The notes under the pieces were generated by a model, which was given only the letters and a program-made list of their open reading frames with translations, did no database searches and was not told where the DNA came from. From Corynespora cassiicola (Eukaryota > Ascomycota > Dothideomycetes > Pleosporales > Corynesporascaceae), in assembly GCA_022059125.1 (NCBI GenBank), contig JAEUWY010000023.1, positions 1,178,001 to 1,242,000 on the forward strand: a DNA stretch of 64,000 nucleotides, in the 5' to 3' direction. Shown in pieces: positions 11,135 to 24,043 of the stretch. The translations under genes were made by a program, and so were the position numbers. Every line of letters starts with the position of its first letter. The first letter of the stretch is position 1.

Positions 11135-12999
11135 GGTGGGCGAGCGAAACAACGAGCGTGGTGGTGGAAGATGAGGAAGAAGGAGGAGGAGGAGGGCCTG
11201 CAGAGGCAAGGCAAGGCAAGGCAAGGCAGCGCAAGGCAGCATCAACAGGTGTGGTACAGCAATGATCATGGGAGGATGGCGAGACTGGGCCTCTTTGCCC
11301 AGCAGTGGAAAAGCGGCGAGGCATCGATTCCAGCGTCGGGGGTCTATCATCACGAACCAATGTAGTATATCTGCTTCTGTACACACACTCGATCAACCCC
11401 CACACGCGCACATGGCCTGCCTTATTGGTGGAAGTGCATACATAACGGCTCACAACGCGTTGTCTTCCCAGAATCGACACGGCCGATATCTCCACAGCCA
11501 TGCACTTCGGCGGCGCATCTTCCTTCATTCCAGCTTCCCACATCTTCGCCCACCATGCACCGGGCAGCTCGCGCCGAGATCAACTCTTGGCCTGGTACAG
11601 GCTAACTAAAAGCAACGAGGTAACCGCAAGCTAATATATGCGCTGGTCAGAGCTCAAGTAGGCTTCAATCTGCAGGGGCGGGAAGAGGCAGGGCTGCTTA
11701 TTGGCATAATGCCTGTGTTCAGCATGCTCGAGCTGGCACTAGTGAATTTTCTGTTCAACGTACTGCTGCGCTTCAGCAATCTTTCGTGTCATTATTGGCC
11801 TCATATTAGCGCATGATCCTATCGATGATGTTATATAAAGCGTAATCCGCACACAAGCCTGTGTTGATTTTTTACACCACATTATTTTAAAGTGCTTTGC
11901 CAAAATCCTTCGCTCAATCTCGAAAGTATGCTTACATTGGTAGATGGGGCTTTTCTCCTTGCTTTTTCTCTTGTCTGGGCAGTTTATTCACGGTATGGCT
12001 CCGAGTTCAAATTCCTTCTCCGAAGACGGGCTATGGTAGCAGAGCTTAGTTAGAACGTATATGCCGTAAAACATGATGAGGGAAATCTGTAACAAGTTTA
12101 TAGTATAGAGACCACCCTCTTGTTTACCAACCTTCAGTTTCGGAGGCTATATGCACACCGTATCTACAAAAGCACACCTGCACGAAATTTCTAAAGCTCT
12201 GAATGATTATCTCTAAGAGCATTCTTGGGCAGCAGAGATATATCCTGTATTTTTTTCTTATTATTGTTATATATCTCTGGCTTTTAGGTGCGTTACTAAT
12301 ATCCGTAAAGCAAGTAAAGGCTGAGTGCGCTTTTGGGATGAAGTGAGCAACACTTGAAGATTGTGACAGAGATTGAAACTCTGTGTCGGGTGCGATTTGT
12401 ACATCGTAGAAGTACTAGGCCACATTGTTTCTAAATTTTTTAGGTATAATTAGAGGAGATCTTAAATGCCTTTAACGCAGGTGTTTTCAGCTCTGGTAAG
12501 TCCTATGATTATGTCGCGCTAATACATAGCTTATAACTACGTTTAGGGACTTATTGAGAGGTGAACCTATAAAATATAATGGAATTTACAATTTGGACAT
12601 CAGGAGAGGAATTTGGTTAGTATTATGTGGCTTATATGTACGAAGCATCGTTAATACTGGGCTCAGCGAATGACTGAGTTTTTATTAAAAGAGGAATTGC
12701 GTACTCCAGAGAAGCTAATGTTATTTCGGAGCTATCAAAGCTCCTACTATCTCCCATAGCGAGGTAAGCCCTGTATCCCTCCGCCTAACCTTTTTGAGCC
12801 TGTATAATTTTCCCTCGGTGTGTTATCAGCCCTGATCAAGTGTTTTAGTGGGAACGAAAGATATGTTCTTGGAACTATGCTTCACTTACTTGAACGGGAA
12901 CAAAGCGACTTGAATGCCTGCGAAAAGCGCATTTTGAGTATACCCATACTGAGAACCTTTCATTTCGCCCTTTTTATTTGAGATAGTTATAATAAGCTC
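11135..12999. other. P450 pseudogene upstream region and A/T-rich desert
   Basis: 11135-11600 is the presumed 5' flank of the P450 pseudogene, with five copies of a GGCAAGGCA-type motif near 11202-11240. From about 11640 the base composition becomes clearly A/T-rich, frames are short and stops frequent. I find no gene; the composition fits a repeat-induced-mutation-type or decayed block. Confidence 0.55.
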
Positions 13000-13770
13000 A
13001 CTTGTTTAGCCGGCCATTGTTCGAGAGATTATGGTCCGGCACCCAAGTCACTGGACAATAAAGGACTTACTCCGAGACACCAATGCCACATGGAACGCGA
13101 CCAATTTCGCCTTCCCTATAGTATGTTGTTTCCATTCTCTATCAGAGACTTCGCTTCAATAGCGGAACGAGTTAATCAAGCAAAGTTGAACACTCAAGCC
13201 GTCCAAGACCTTTGCCGGTAAGACAAATATCATATGCCCCTCAAGAAAGGGGCTCTTGGGTTCGATGGCAGCAAATTCCCGGAGCGCATGCTTCTTCTTG
13301 ATGCCTTGATCATTGAATCAATGTGAACGCAGTGTTTTTCCGCCACCGGAGTGCATCGCATGGCACTTCGTGATTATACATTCTCGGACGGGTATACAAT
13401 CCCCGCCGGCCAGAATGTCCAGTCCAATTCGAAGAATTTGTTTTTCGAAGAGCGGAACTATCCATCTCCTCACAAATTTAGTCCGGAACGACATCTTGAC
13501 TCAAACCTGCATTTCCACAGATGTTAACTCCAAGTGGCCATTTTGGAGCAGTCCAAATCTTCCCTGGTAGGTCACATTCACCAGGTTCTCACTGATTTGC
13601 TTGGATTAATGTGTCAACTAACGAATGATTTCTATTTCTGGAAGATTCTACGTGGTGAAAGTGACAAAACTTATCTCGATATGCATGATCAGGGACTAGA
13701 ACTCTGAGCTAAAAGATGAGGATTCACGAAATATGCTGTGGCGTGACTTCAGTGTACCATTAAAAAACAA
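13000..13770 (+). pseudogene. Degraded cytochrome P450 relic
   Basis: Within the A/T-rich desert the plus strand still spells pieces of a P450. A block near 13010-13120 reads MVRHPSHWTIKDLLRDTNAT. Next, 13289-13500 reads LLLDALIIESM, stop, TQCFSATGVHRMALRDYTF, then DGYTIPAG and KFSPERHLDS. A shifted frame at 13520-13570 reads DVNSKWPFWSSPNLPW. After an intron-like gap, 13646-13755 reads FYVVKVTKLI and DSRNMLWRDFSVP. The order matches helix K to the C-terminus of fungal P450s of the ent-kaurene-oxidase-like type. The heme-cysteine loop (CPGR) is not intact. At least two stops and a frame change make it non-functional. Its upstream limit is unclear. Confidence 0.7.
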
Positions 13771-14300
13771 AGTTGTTATTAAAACGAAATAAATAAAAAA
13801 GCTGTACTTCATTCCAAGGCTTTAAAATTTGTTACGGATAAAACTGAGCTTATCGCATGATATCACGGTATAGAAAGATAGTCACCTTGATGGTTGAAAT
13901 AGCACTGTAGATCATGCACCTCTTTATGAAGACTCACGCCTAGTTTCATACAATCAACTCAGCTGCACACCCATTGTCAACCACCCAGCATATGTAGTCT
14001 TAGAATACATTCACCATTCCATTTCTGCTGATCTCGTTGACTAAATTACCAATCAACTCGCGCCCACCAAGCGCCGACAGATCATGCATTGAGACCCACC
14101 GCTAGTGGTTTTGGGAAAATCAAATTATGCAAACGCCAGAGGCACCCACCCGCCTACAGAACGCCGGGAATATCGGTACATGTACATTCCAGCCTGGGGC
14201 AAAGAAATGAGTCGGAAAAGACTTGGGATACGATGAAAATTACCTACTCCATGCTACTCACATCACCCGACCGAAACTACCACCTGCACCCTTCCTTCCA
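13771..14300. other. Intergenic, A/T-rich, downstream of PRP8
   Basis: A/T-rich sequence with oligo-A stretches near 13760-13800. No gene is seen; the right end is the PRP8 3' flank. Confidence 0.5.
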
Positions 14301-17300
14301 TTACTCAAAGGTGTTTTCCCTGTCGACCCAGACATCCTCCAGCTCGGCGAAGTTGTTGAAGTGAAGAGGACGATGGACACTGTCGTAGAAGCGCGCCGGG
14401 GTATCAAGGCGGACGTGAACGGGCTTCTTCTGTACTTCGCCAAAGTTGGAGCCGAGGAAGCTGTAGTTCCAGATGCCGTTCTCGGGGACGAGGAAGTAGC
14501 CACGGATCTTGTCAGACAGGAGAAGTTGGCACTTCTCGCCGAAAGAGTGGGAGAAGCCGGCCGGGCTGTCGGACATGTTGTCCTTGTTCTCAACACCCCA
14601 CTTGTAACCGTTGGGCGTGAGTGCCCAAGCAGCAAGGGAGACGGATCCGGGAGTGAAGGAGACGGTCATAGAGACGGTCTTCTTATCCCATTTCTCGTGC
14701 TGGTTCATCATCTTGGCATGCTGAGTCACGTCGCTGGCTGGCATATAGGGTGGCTCGGCTCCGCTAACAGTGTGAATAATACCCAGAGCCTCCAAATCTT
14801 TGAGGTACTCGTGTTGAGGGAGTTGCGCGGGCAAGTCCACATTGCGAGTGTTACCAGTCTGGGGAACCATGACGATGGTGCAGATTTCCTTGACCTGGTC
14901 GTTATCCGGCGGCGACTTGCCGTAAAGGTAGCCAGCAACTTGAACGCGCAGGTCGGCAATGGTGATGAATCGTTTCAAAATGTTCTTCGGCATAACATAG
15001 GTATAGTGGTCTTCCTCCTTGACATCTTCTGAATTGATGTAGATGTTACCGGCGCGGGTTCGGAGTGTAGAGGTTGCTACAGCACGCGTGCGCCATTCAG
15101 TCCTTGAGGCGAATGCTGTCTGCTCATACTGCGATGTGGTGGTAACAACCATATCTTCGCCATGAACGTTCTGCGTCTTCGTCGTGACGGCAGTCAATTG
15201 CTGCTGTTCCTCACGCTGCTTGTCGATCTCCGCGGCCTGTTGGCGTTGCATGGATGGAGCTGAGATCTCCATACCAAGGATGATGTCGCGGACTTCGCTG
15301 CTGGTGAGGGACGAAGTGTTGACGTTGTTCTTCTTGCCATAGTCGGTGAGAATGAGATCACGGAGCTGCACTTCAACCTTGACCCATTCATCGTCTGTGA
15401 GGGTAGGCCAGATGTGGTGCTCCTGCGTGATAACCGTCTTGTCAGGGCGCAGAAGCAACTTAGTCTTGTCCTGGTTGACATGGAGGGCACGCAGAATCAA
15501 GATAAGACGGGAGAAGGCCGTATAAGAAGAGATCGTCTTCAACCATTCGTCGTAGAGGTTGAATAGCACCATTTGGGGGCCAGTTGCTCGAAGAATCATA
15601 TCTCCAAGCTTCTCGACCTTCATGGCGGCCTGGAACGGCAGCTGAAGCTCCGAAGCGCGAATAGAGATGTTGGGGAAATCCAGCAAATGGACTTCCAATG
15701 GGTCTAGGAGACCCTTTCGAGTCACAATCAGCTGCTTTGGCTGTTCTTCGATGGGCAACGATCGAATAAGAGCTGCCACTTCTTCGGCCGTCTTCCACTT
15801 GGCAAGTTGACCCAGACGCTTCTGACCAGCCCAGACCGAGGTGTGGATGATCTTCAAGAACAACTGTCCAGTTCGGGGGTTGAAAATGAAAATGGCACCA
15901 TTGATAGGTTTCGTAGTCAAATTACCCTCGAAGGTCTTGTGGATCGTGACACGATAGACGTTGGTGTCATCAATGAACAGCTGGATCTGGTTGCTAAACA
16001 ACTCCGAATAGTTCTGAGAGTTGAGGAACTCCTGGTTGCTCTCAGAAGCGTACAGCTGGAGACCCTTGCGGATACGCTCGCGGAGAACGTACAAGGCTGG
16101 GTTTGCCTTCATTATCTTGGCCATGGCTTGCTGGATGAGAACCTTCAAACCAGGGAAGTAGGCTCCATACGCGGAATACAAGTTGTACGCAAGGTCGATA
16201 CCAATCATAAGACCTGTTGGCGATGGGTAGATGCAGTTGGGGTCCTGCGTGTAGTCGAGATATTTGGCACGAGTGTAGCGCTCGATATCGTGAGAATCGT
16301 AGTCACCGTAACGAAGCTGGACATCAAGCCAAAATTTATTCGTAGTGGTTGCAGTCATCTGATCTTTGGTGTCATACAGCATAGACGGCGGAGAGACACT
16401 CCACTTGTGGCTGGCAAACAAGAGGATGTCGGCGCAGGAGCTGTTCATCTTGTACGACTTTCGAGGATGGATCGTCTCTTTCTGGACAGTCTCAACGCCC
16501 AGGGCTTCGAGCTCTTGATCGAAGACCTGGCAAAGATCCATCACCACTGACTCGTGAATCTTCTGCCACAAATGGGCTCGGAAGATCTGAATCAAGGAGA
16601 TCTTGAGGGTCGGAATCTTTCCGTGCAAGAAGATGCCCGTAAGATCAAGTTGGACCTGGAAACCAACGTAGACGTTCGCACGGTTAATGGTGGGAGACCA
16701 CCACAGGGTGAATCGACGGTTAGGAATCTGGTTAAGACCGGATCGCTGGGCGTTTGTAAGTTTCTTGAATTTCATGGACTCTTCGAATCTGCGAATTGTT
16801 AGCTCTTGTTTAGATTAATCAGGGGGGCGCTGGGACAGATGTACATACCCGGAAGCCTTTTCCCAGAAGAGACCCTCCCATGAAGGGAAAGCTGTGGCTT
16901 TGAACAAAGTGTGCTCCAAAATTGTCTCCACACCTCCGAGGGCCTGGATGACATCGGTACGGTATGCGTTAAGGTTCCAAAGTTTACCATCATGGCGCTG
17001 GCTAGTCCACCAGAAGGGATTGCTCTTCATATGCTGATAGATCTTGAACTCGGTCCTAGCACGGAAGCCCTTGTCGAAACTAAGGGTGCTGCGATCTTTC
17101 TGGAATAGCGTGTTAATACGTGGGAGACCTCTGTCCCAACTGTCCTCCAAATCTTCCAGCGTCAGTCGTCGATTCTGTGACTGTGCCTCTTGGCGCTTCT
17201 GCGAGTACTCCATCCAGACACGCTGCGAGTCGATAAACTCCGATTCCCAAGGAATGATGTACCGGAAGATATTCGGAATGAGCGTCTCTTCATCGTGCGA

Positions 17301-20300
17301 CATGCCGGCACGATAATGAGTGACACCAGTGTCGGTCTGCTTTGACCAGCGCTTGTCACTGGCAGGGATGAGGATATGGGATCCAGAAATCATGCCCAGA
17401 CCACCAAGCTCCTTGGGGGTGTAAAAGACCGCGGGAGGGAATCTGGACGGCATCTTCGAGTTTAGGCCAATCTTAACCCGGGTCTGGATCTTAGTCTCGC
17501 ACTTGACGATAGTATCGAGTAGGTTGACAGTCGAGACAGCAGCCTCACGATAGTACGTGAAGAGTGCGATGAGGGTGGTGTTCCATTTGTTCGCAATCTT
17601 GGTGAAGGTTGTAGATCCAGACGACATCAAAATTTGTCGAATGCGATTGTTGAACTTCTGAATGTCCTCTTCCGTGACCTGCAAGAAGGCATGAGCGGTC
17701 CGCTCCTTGGTCGTGTTGTCAACAAGAGACCAGACGCTGTCCTTGACGGGGAACTCGTCGCTGAGGTTGCGAATCTTTGGCAAGATACGAACTTCAAACC
17801 CACACATCGAAAATAGGAGGTTGGGGTTATCGCGACTGTACACGCTGGCAAACGTATCGTCCCACTCGATAGTAGTGAGAGATCGTGGAAGGCGGTTCTT
17901 CAAATCCCAGAAGACGGCACGTCCGAGGTTAACATCATGACGCATCAGGCGCATTCTAGAGTCGCGTGGCCAGCATTTCTTGTTCCGATAACCAATGACG
18001 TTTTCAAAGTTTGGATCAGGTTGCTCGGTCAAGAAACGCTGGATCAAGTCTCGGGACTCGTCGGCAGTGAATCTGAAGAAGACCCAAATCTTGTCGATAT
18101 ACCTAGTGTAAAGACGAATGGGGTGGCGAACCTCGGTCTCCTTATCCTTGAACTGAAGGAAATCATTGGGGCTCTCAGGGGCTCCAGCGATTTCATTGGC
18201 TCGCTGAAGACCGAGAAGGAGGATATCGAGGACCAGGCCGTAGTATTGGAAAACCCAGGCAGAGAATTGAAGACCTCGAATCATACCATAGGCGTTGGTG
18301 TGGTTCATGTCCTTGTAGTTGAGCTGAACGTTGTTCTTTGCCGTAATGTAATCAGCCAAATTGTGGTCCATAACCAGCCGTAGAAGACGATTCAGCAGAG
18401 TGATATCGATCTTCTCATACACCTTGGACAGCTGCGTCTCGATCATGACGTTGCATTCGCCGTCTTGGTATTCCCAGACCTTATCAAGATTATTGATTCC
18501 TTGAGCCCATTTGTATGTGAGTAGAGGGGGCACCTCGGAGTCAGAAGGCTTGATCCAACCCGGGAACAAATGCCGCTGATCGGCTTGGTACCAAAGATAC
18601 TGATCTAGATAGGCATCCGTAATCTTCTCCATGGGTTCGATGTCGTAGACGGGATTGATTGTGCTGTAGTTGTCGTTCATATCAATTCCGACTTCCTTGA
18701 ACGCACGTTGTGTTAAGAGGAAACGCTTGATACGAGCAAGTGTCGTGCCTGGAGAGTCGTAGGCTTGCTCAATGAGAGCCAACTCTTCACGCTGGCTCTG
18801 ATTGAGGCGGCCCTTGACAGAGTATGCCTCGCGAAGACGCTCAAGCGCCAAAATGAGAATCTTCGTGTCATGTTTGTACGAGACACTCGGGAATGGAATA
18901 GGCTGGAACTTTCGAGCTTCCAGCCAGTGGACCATTGTCGTGTAAATCGCAACAGCCTCTTCAGACGAAACATAAGGCCCATCCTTCATGTAGTTGTGCT
19001 GTCGCTCTTGCTCAGCTTTCAACCATAGGCGGGTAAGTCGACCCAAGTTTTTCTTTGCAACAGTCTTGTCTACAGTGGCGCCCCGTCGAATGCGCTCACG
19101 GTTGTAGTGGGCCACTGAAATCCACCAATCCGCTTTGCTCTTCACATATCGCAGAATGATGTTCTCGATGGGGGCGGGGAGACCGGGTACCTTCCACGGA
19201 ATATTGCTCTTCCAGCACCGCCATGCTTCTGACAGATGCTGAAGGATCGTGGTGACCTTGTTCTGCCTGATGCCTTCAGGCATCATGTCAGTCAGGTCGC
19301 TCATGACGGCAGCGCGCAGTTCCAAGTCGAAATGGGATTCGACACGCTGTTTGGTAACAGTCTTTGCGACACCCTTGCTGTGCCGACCTTCGAACTGACG
19401 GGACAAAAGGTTTCCGAGCCAGCGTTCAAGTAGAGGGATAATGCCGCGCATAAAGAACAGCCAGACGCGCCATGCTGGCGCCCAGAAGCCACAGCCAGGG
19501 CCTTTACCAACAGGGCCGGCGTTGAAGCGGTAGTAAATGAGATGCTTCAAGTCCTTGCATGAGCGAATTTGATGCATCAGCTTGTACTTGTATCGGTACA
19601 TTCCAGTCAGCTGGCCGACGTGGTTGAAAGCATACAGGATACCATCAGCCAGCTGGAAAGCATCAATGTTTCCGAGCCTGTACTGAACCTGTGCATCGAC
19701 AATAAGCTTTGTTAGACGTAGGATTTCACGCATCAAATGGAAAGCATTTCCAAATCGAGATTTCTTTCGCTCCTTGGTGGTAAGAGTCTTGACCGGCTTC
19801 AGATTGAAGTTATAATCGAGATGGAGATATGTCAGGTTCTTGCGGTGGATGAGGAGGTTGAGCATGTTGTAGCCCTGTCGGCAAACCTGCAGACCCGCTT
19901 CCACCCAGTCAATCGTGGTCTGCTGGAAGAACTTGGTCGATTTCAGCGTTCGCATGAGATCTTGGCGATTCTGAGCCTTGGGGGGCCTCTTGTGGAGTTC
20001 GTTGAGAACGTAGGTCTTGAGCAGCTTCTGATAAGATACGCGGACCTTGACAGGCTGGCCCGCGGGCACATGCTCCAAGTACCACTGTTTGACAAGCGGA
20101 ACGTCCTGCGCCCGCACCATGCGGCCGGACCGCTTATTAAATGGATGGGGTGCCCACCAGAGAGCGATGGCCGATGTCGTATCTGTAGTGTAAAGCTCCT
20201 CGTCCTCCATGAATGGCTCCACACCGTCAGGCATCTCAAAATCATCCAAATCATCCTCGTCGTTACCAGATCCGAATACTTCGTCCTCATGGCTCACGGT

Positions 20301-21512
20301 GAGGTTCTTGGGGGCCACAGCACGCGAGGAGATGGGGTTAACATTTGCATCGAAATAGAAAGCTGGCAAATTAGGGTCCTCGGATGGGTGATAAACGACC
20401 AGAGGGTGAGAGAACCAGCCAATCCGCACGCTACGAGGGAGCGAGTTGTACACGAACGGAAAGGAGACACGATACTCGGTTCGGATTGGGTTGCGGAAGA
20501 TGATGCGGTCAATGGCGTTGAACTCGCCAAAATCCTCATCGTTTGGATCAATGTCCTTGAAGAGAGGCTCGAAACGGGGGCCACCAGGAATAGCTACATT
20601 CAATGCTTTAGCGGTGAAGAAGCTGTCCAAGTCGAACAAGTGATAAGAATTCTTGTCCAAAAGGTCGCTGAGGAGCTGTCGGCTCAACCGGAACAAGGTT
20701 GCCATCTGAGGGAGATCTAGGTTCCACCTCTGATAGCTGGGACCATTGACATGTTCAGTGTCCAGAAGCGGCCTGTGCTCATAGAACCAATCGTACACAG
20801 CGGCGTCCTCGTCTGGGTCCAACTCTAGCTGAATAGGTTCCAGAGGTTCGACATCCTCAATATTTTCCGAGTAGGAGAGCGGTGGCTCTTCGTCGTCGAA
20901 GGGGGGGAAGCGCATACGCTTAAAGTGTCCACGATCGCTCTTCTCCCGCCTCATAGCCAACCACATGGCTCCCCACTGCGCATGGAAAACCGGTTCGATG
21001 ACGCGAGGCACCTCGTTGACCAGGGTCAAACATCCGTTGGTGTGGTAAAGAACTTTTACTTCACGGCTGCTCTCCCACGGCATAGGCATATTCTCCAGAA
21101 GCTTCAGAACAGCATGAGGCATGAACTTGAGTGCGCCCAAGTAGCTGCGCTTGTCTGAACTAAACTTCTTCTGAGAGACATCACCAATGTCCTTGAACAC
21201 CTTGCGCAGATGTCCCGGGGGGAGATCGGCCTTCTGAGTCTCAATGAAGCCTGCCTTGCGCTTCTCTCCAAACCGCTGTCGCTGCTGGCGCAGCCAGTCC
21301 TTCTTCTTCTGGGCGAACTTGGCAATCTGAGGGTCGACCGGTGGCGGGCGTCTGCCCTGAGATCCAAGAGGTGCACCTGGAGGCGGCGGGGGTGCGTCCG
21401 AGCCTGGAGGACCAGGTGGAGGCGGTGGCGGTGGGCCCGGAGGCGGAGGAGGGGGGGGAGCAAAGCTAGAACCTGGGGGACCAGGAGGCGGAGGGGGTGG
21501 AGGGTACGACAT
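14301..21512 (-). CDS. PRP8: Pre-mRNA splicing factor Prp8
   Basis: Two exons (21512-16849 and 16788-14301) joined over a 60-nt intron give 2383 residues, the normal size for this very conserved U5 snRNP protein. The N-terminus is a proline/glycine-rich tail (about residues 1-55). It is followed by the Prp8 core starting near [23 protein letters not shown]. The exon junction falls at [20 protein letters not shown]. The last 250 residues form the Jab1/MPN domain that regulates the Brr2 helicase ([20 protein letters not shown] onward). Prp8 sits at the catalytic centre of the spliceosome and contacts both splice sites and the branch point. The protein is continuous with no inserted intein. The long antisense frames across it are shadows. 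Confidence 0.97.
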
Positions 21513-22344
21513 GGCGACTCAACTCCCGAAGTCGCAGGCTTGCAATTGTTAGCAGTGAGGTCGCGAGAGAGCTACTGAGTAGGCGAGGCCAACAAGTGCG
21601 CGTGTCCAGGCAACAAGGCGCGCGCAAAGCGCACGTGTTTTGGCAGGTTGCGGAAGCTTTGAAACTTTCACGAGCTTGCAAACTCGACAGGCGCGGGGTG
21701 ATGGGATGGTACAGGGGCGCAGGTGAAGAAGTGAGGAGTATGAACCTTTTCGGGAAAGCCCTTGATCTTCGCAGACGCGTTCAGGAGCGTTGTGCGCCGA
21801 GAGGTCGCGAGGGGGTTGTCGGAGACAAGTAGTACAGCTTCGCGGACGGCGAAACGCCTCCGTTGAAAAGAGTTGTCGCGCGGCGCGCAGGCGTCGTGGT
21901 GGTCGACGGGGAGCCGCGCGGGGGTTTTTGAAGATGAGGAAGCGTATCGACCCGAGATTCACACTCCGGGCGATGGGAGGGACCTGCGATGGGGGTGGGA
22001 GTGGCGGCGCCGGGGGTTGAGGTGATGATATCTTTTCGCGACAGGTTGCAGCATCACGTGACACACTAGGACTAGACTGTTCTTGGCGGCCGCTAAGCGA
22101 GGCGACCGCCGCACATTCGATCGAAGAAAGTTGACAACGCCAACTCGACATCGACAACACCAACGACCCGTGCGGTAAGTGACGACCAGCAAATTCTGCC
22201 CGCACTGCGAAGAGGCCGCCTCAGCTAACCCATTACAGATTCAGGTACGTTTTTCCCCCACCAAATCGCGAAAAATTCTGGCCATGTCGAATTCGGCTCA
22301 CACTGCATCCAGGAACCGTCTGACTCCCCGGAAATACCGTCAAA
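21513..22344. promoter_or_regulatory. Shared upstream region of divergent PRP8 and RPL34
   Basis: About 830 bases lie between the start codons of the two divergently transcribed housekeeping genes, so this must hold both promoters and leaders. On the plus strand, CATTACAG near 22232-22239 and GTACGT near 22246 look like splice signals, so RPL34 may carry a spliced 5' leader. No protein-coding frame here is convincing. Confidence 0.55.
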
Positions 22345-22937
22345 ATGCCGTCCACGAGGTTGACCTACGTACGTTCTCCCGCCGAGATTCGAAGAAAAAT
22401 TGCGCTTGTTGGATGTTTGGAATGGTGGAATTGAAGGCTGACAATGTTGCAGCGCCGTCGCGCGCCCTACAACACCCGCAGCCAGAAGGTCCGCGTGGTA
22501 AGTACTCTCCATCCACCCGGGGAGCGTATCCAAATGCTAATCCGTTGTGTAGATCAAGGTCAGTATTCGACAAGCCGATGCCACACGACCGCGAAACTAA
22601 GACTCCTCCCAGACCCCCGGTGGCGAGCTCCGTTACCTTCACATCAAGAAGAAGGGTACCACCCCCAAGTGCGGTGACTGCGGCACCAAGCTTGCCGGTA
22701 TCCCCGCCCTCCGCCCCCGCGAGTACGCCACCATCTCCCGCCCCAAGAAGACCGTCCAGCGCGCATACGGGTACGTCCACCGAGGAAATCCATGATGGGA
22801 AGGTCGAGGTGCTAATGATGAGCAGTGGATCTCGATGCGCCAACTGCGTCCAGGACCGCATTGTCCGTGCTTTCCTCATTGAGGAGCAGAAGGTGGTGAA
22901 GAAGGTCCTCAAGGAGTCGCAGCAGAAGAAGCGTTAA
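22345..22937 (+). CDS. RPL34: 60S ribosomal protein eL34
   Basis: Five coding exons (22345-22368, 22453-22497, 22553-22558, 22613-22770, 22826-22937) give 114 residues. Exon 1 encodes MPSTRLTY and exon 2 RRRAPYNTRSQKVRV. The third exon is only six bases (Ile-Lys). Exon 4 starts TPGGELRYLHIKKKG and has CGDCG; exon 5 has CANC and ends RAFLIEEQKVVKKVLKESQ. The two CxxC pairs are the zinc-binding site typical of eL34 in the large subunit. All four introns are 54-84 nt with GT-AG ends. Joining exon 2 straight to exon 4 also stays in frame but loses the Val-Lys/Ile-Lys dipeptide that eL34 proteins carry before TPGG. Confidence 0.93.
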
Positions 22938-24043
22938 GCGGTTATTTGATGAGGGAACGGGTGTCGAAAAAGGCGGCTATCGGTGTTCATGTGCATTATG
23001 GGCAGTCCTGGTTCATGCGGGCTTATTCGGAATTCACGAAATCGAAACGATTTCTGCATTATACTCCATCGTCCACCGGGGACCGTCCACCGGGCAGTTA
23101 GCTGAGTAGGACCAAACCTCAACTGGCAAGCCTTGAATGCCGCGCTGGTGTCTGTGAATGGTGAATGGTGCTGTGACTGCCGAATTCCGTAGCTATACCG
23201 AGAGGACGAATGGCTTCAGATGGCCCTCTTTTTTTTTCGCGTGCTATGCTCTGGGTCGTCTTCAAATCGTTTTCAATCGGTACTAACCAGGCCACTGGTG
23301 GTGCTAGTCGGATTCATCTCGATCTGCCTGGGTAGTTTCCTAGTTTTCCACCTAGATGGCTAGTTCCCTCGATGCCATGAGGCAATTGTGCAGACCCACG
23401 AGGCGGTACCCAAGCTCCACCCAAGCTACGGAGCTCCTACTGGAACCGTCCAAGGGACATGGCCGGGGAGCGCGCCCTTTGCATGCGGAACAGCTTGCGA
23501 GGTCGAGGGACGGACAGTCGGCCAAGGCTCCGCTGTGTCCATCAGATCAGCCGGACCCGAAGGGCAATCTGGCAGCGGAGAAATCCGTCGTCTGAGGACC
23601 CCCCACGGCCATTACGCACGGCGAGGGCCAGGGAAAAGCAGGGCGGCGGGTGGGAGCGAGAGGCGCTGTCGCGACGAGCAGGGATGGCGGCCAACAGGTC
23701 CCATGTCGAGGGCTCGGTGATAGGTGAGTCAAGCAGGCCGGTCGAGGATGGATAAAAGCGCTCTGGCGCCGTGGGATGATGCAGCAGCCCTGGAGCGCTT
23801 GGAGCCCTGGAGCAGCGCAGCAGACCGTCACATGAGCGCCCGCGTGTGCGTTTGCTGGCCTCTCACCAGAATCCCTCGCGCGACCGTCGCCGTGACGCTG
23901 CCAGGGCGGTTTAGGCTTGGTTTCCACGAGTCACGTCCGGTTCGGCCTTCCTCCATCACCCCGCCAATATCAACCGCTGCCCACTTCGGGTCCTCGCAGC
24001 GATATCGGTGCAGCACCAGGGCTTCGACTGAGACTTCTGCACA
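22938..24043. other. Intergenic region between RPL34 and the Zn2Cys6 gene
   Basis: No gene supported. The right half (23350-24040) is G/C-rich and probably promoter and leader of the transcription factor. Confidence 0.5.

Noticed and set aside
15807..16550. Long plus-strand open frames inside PRP8 (also 14223-15032 and 19737-20720)
   Set aside because: They are antisense shadows of a highly conserved coding sequence with third-position G/C bias; they have no family features of their own.
14301..21512. Possible Prp8 intein
   Set aside because: Prp8 is a known intein host in fungi, but the two exons give a normal-length protein with no interrupted conserved block and no intein splice motifs.
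22179..22937. A single 252-residue frame over the RPL34 locus
   Set aside because: It reads through introns of RPL34; only the spliced exons give the conserved eL34 sequence.
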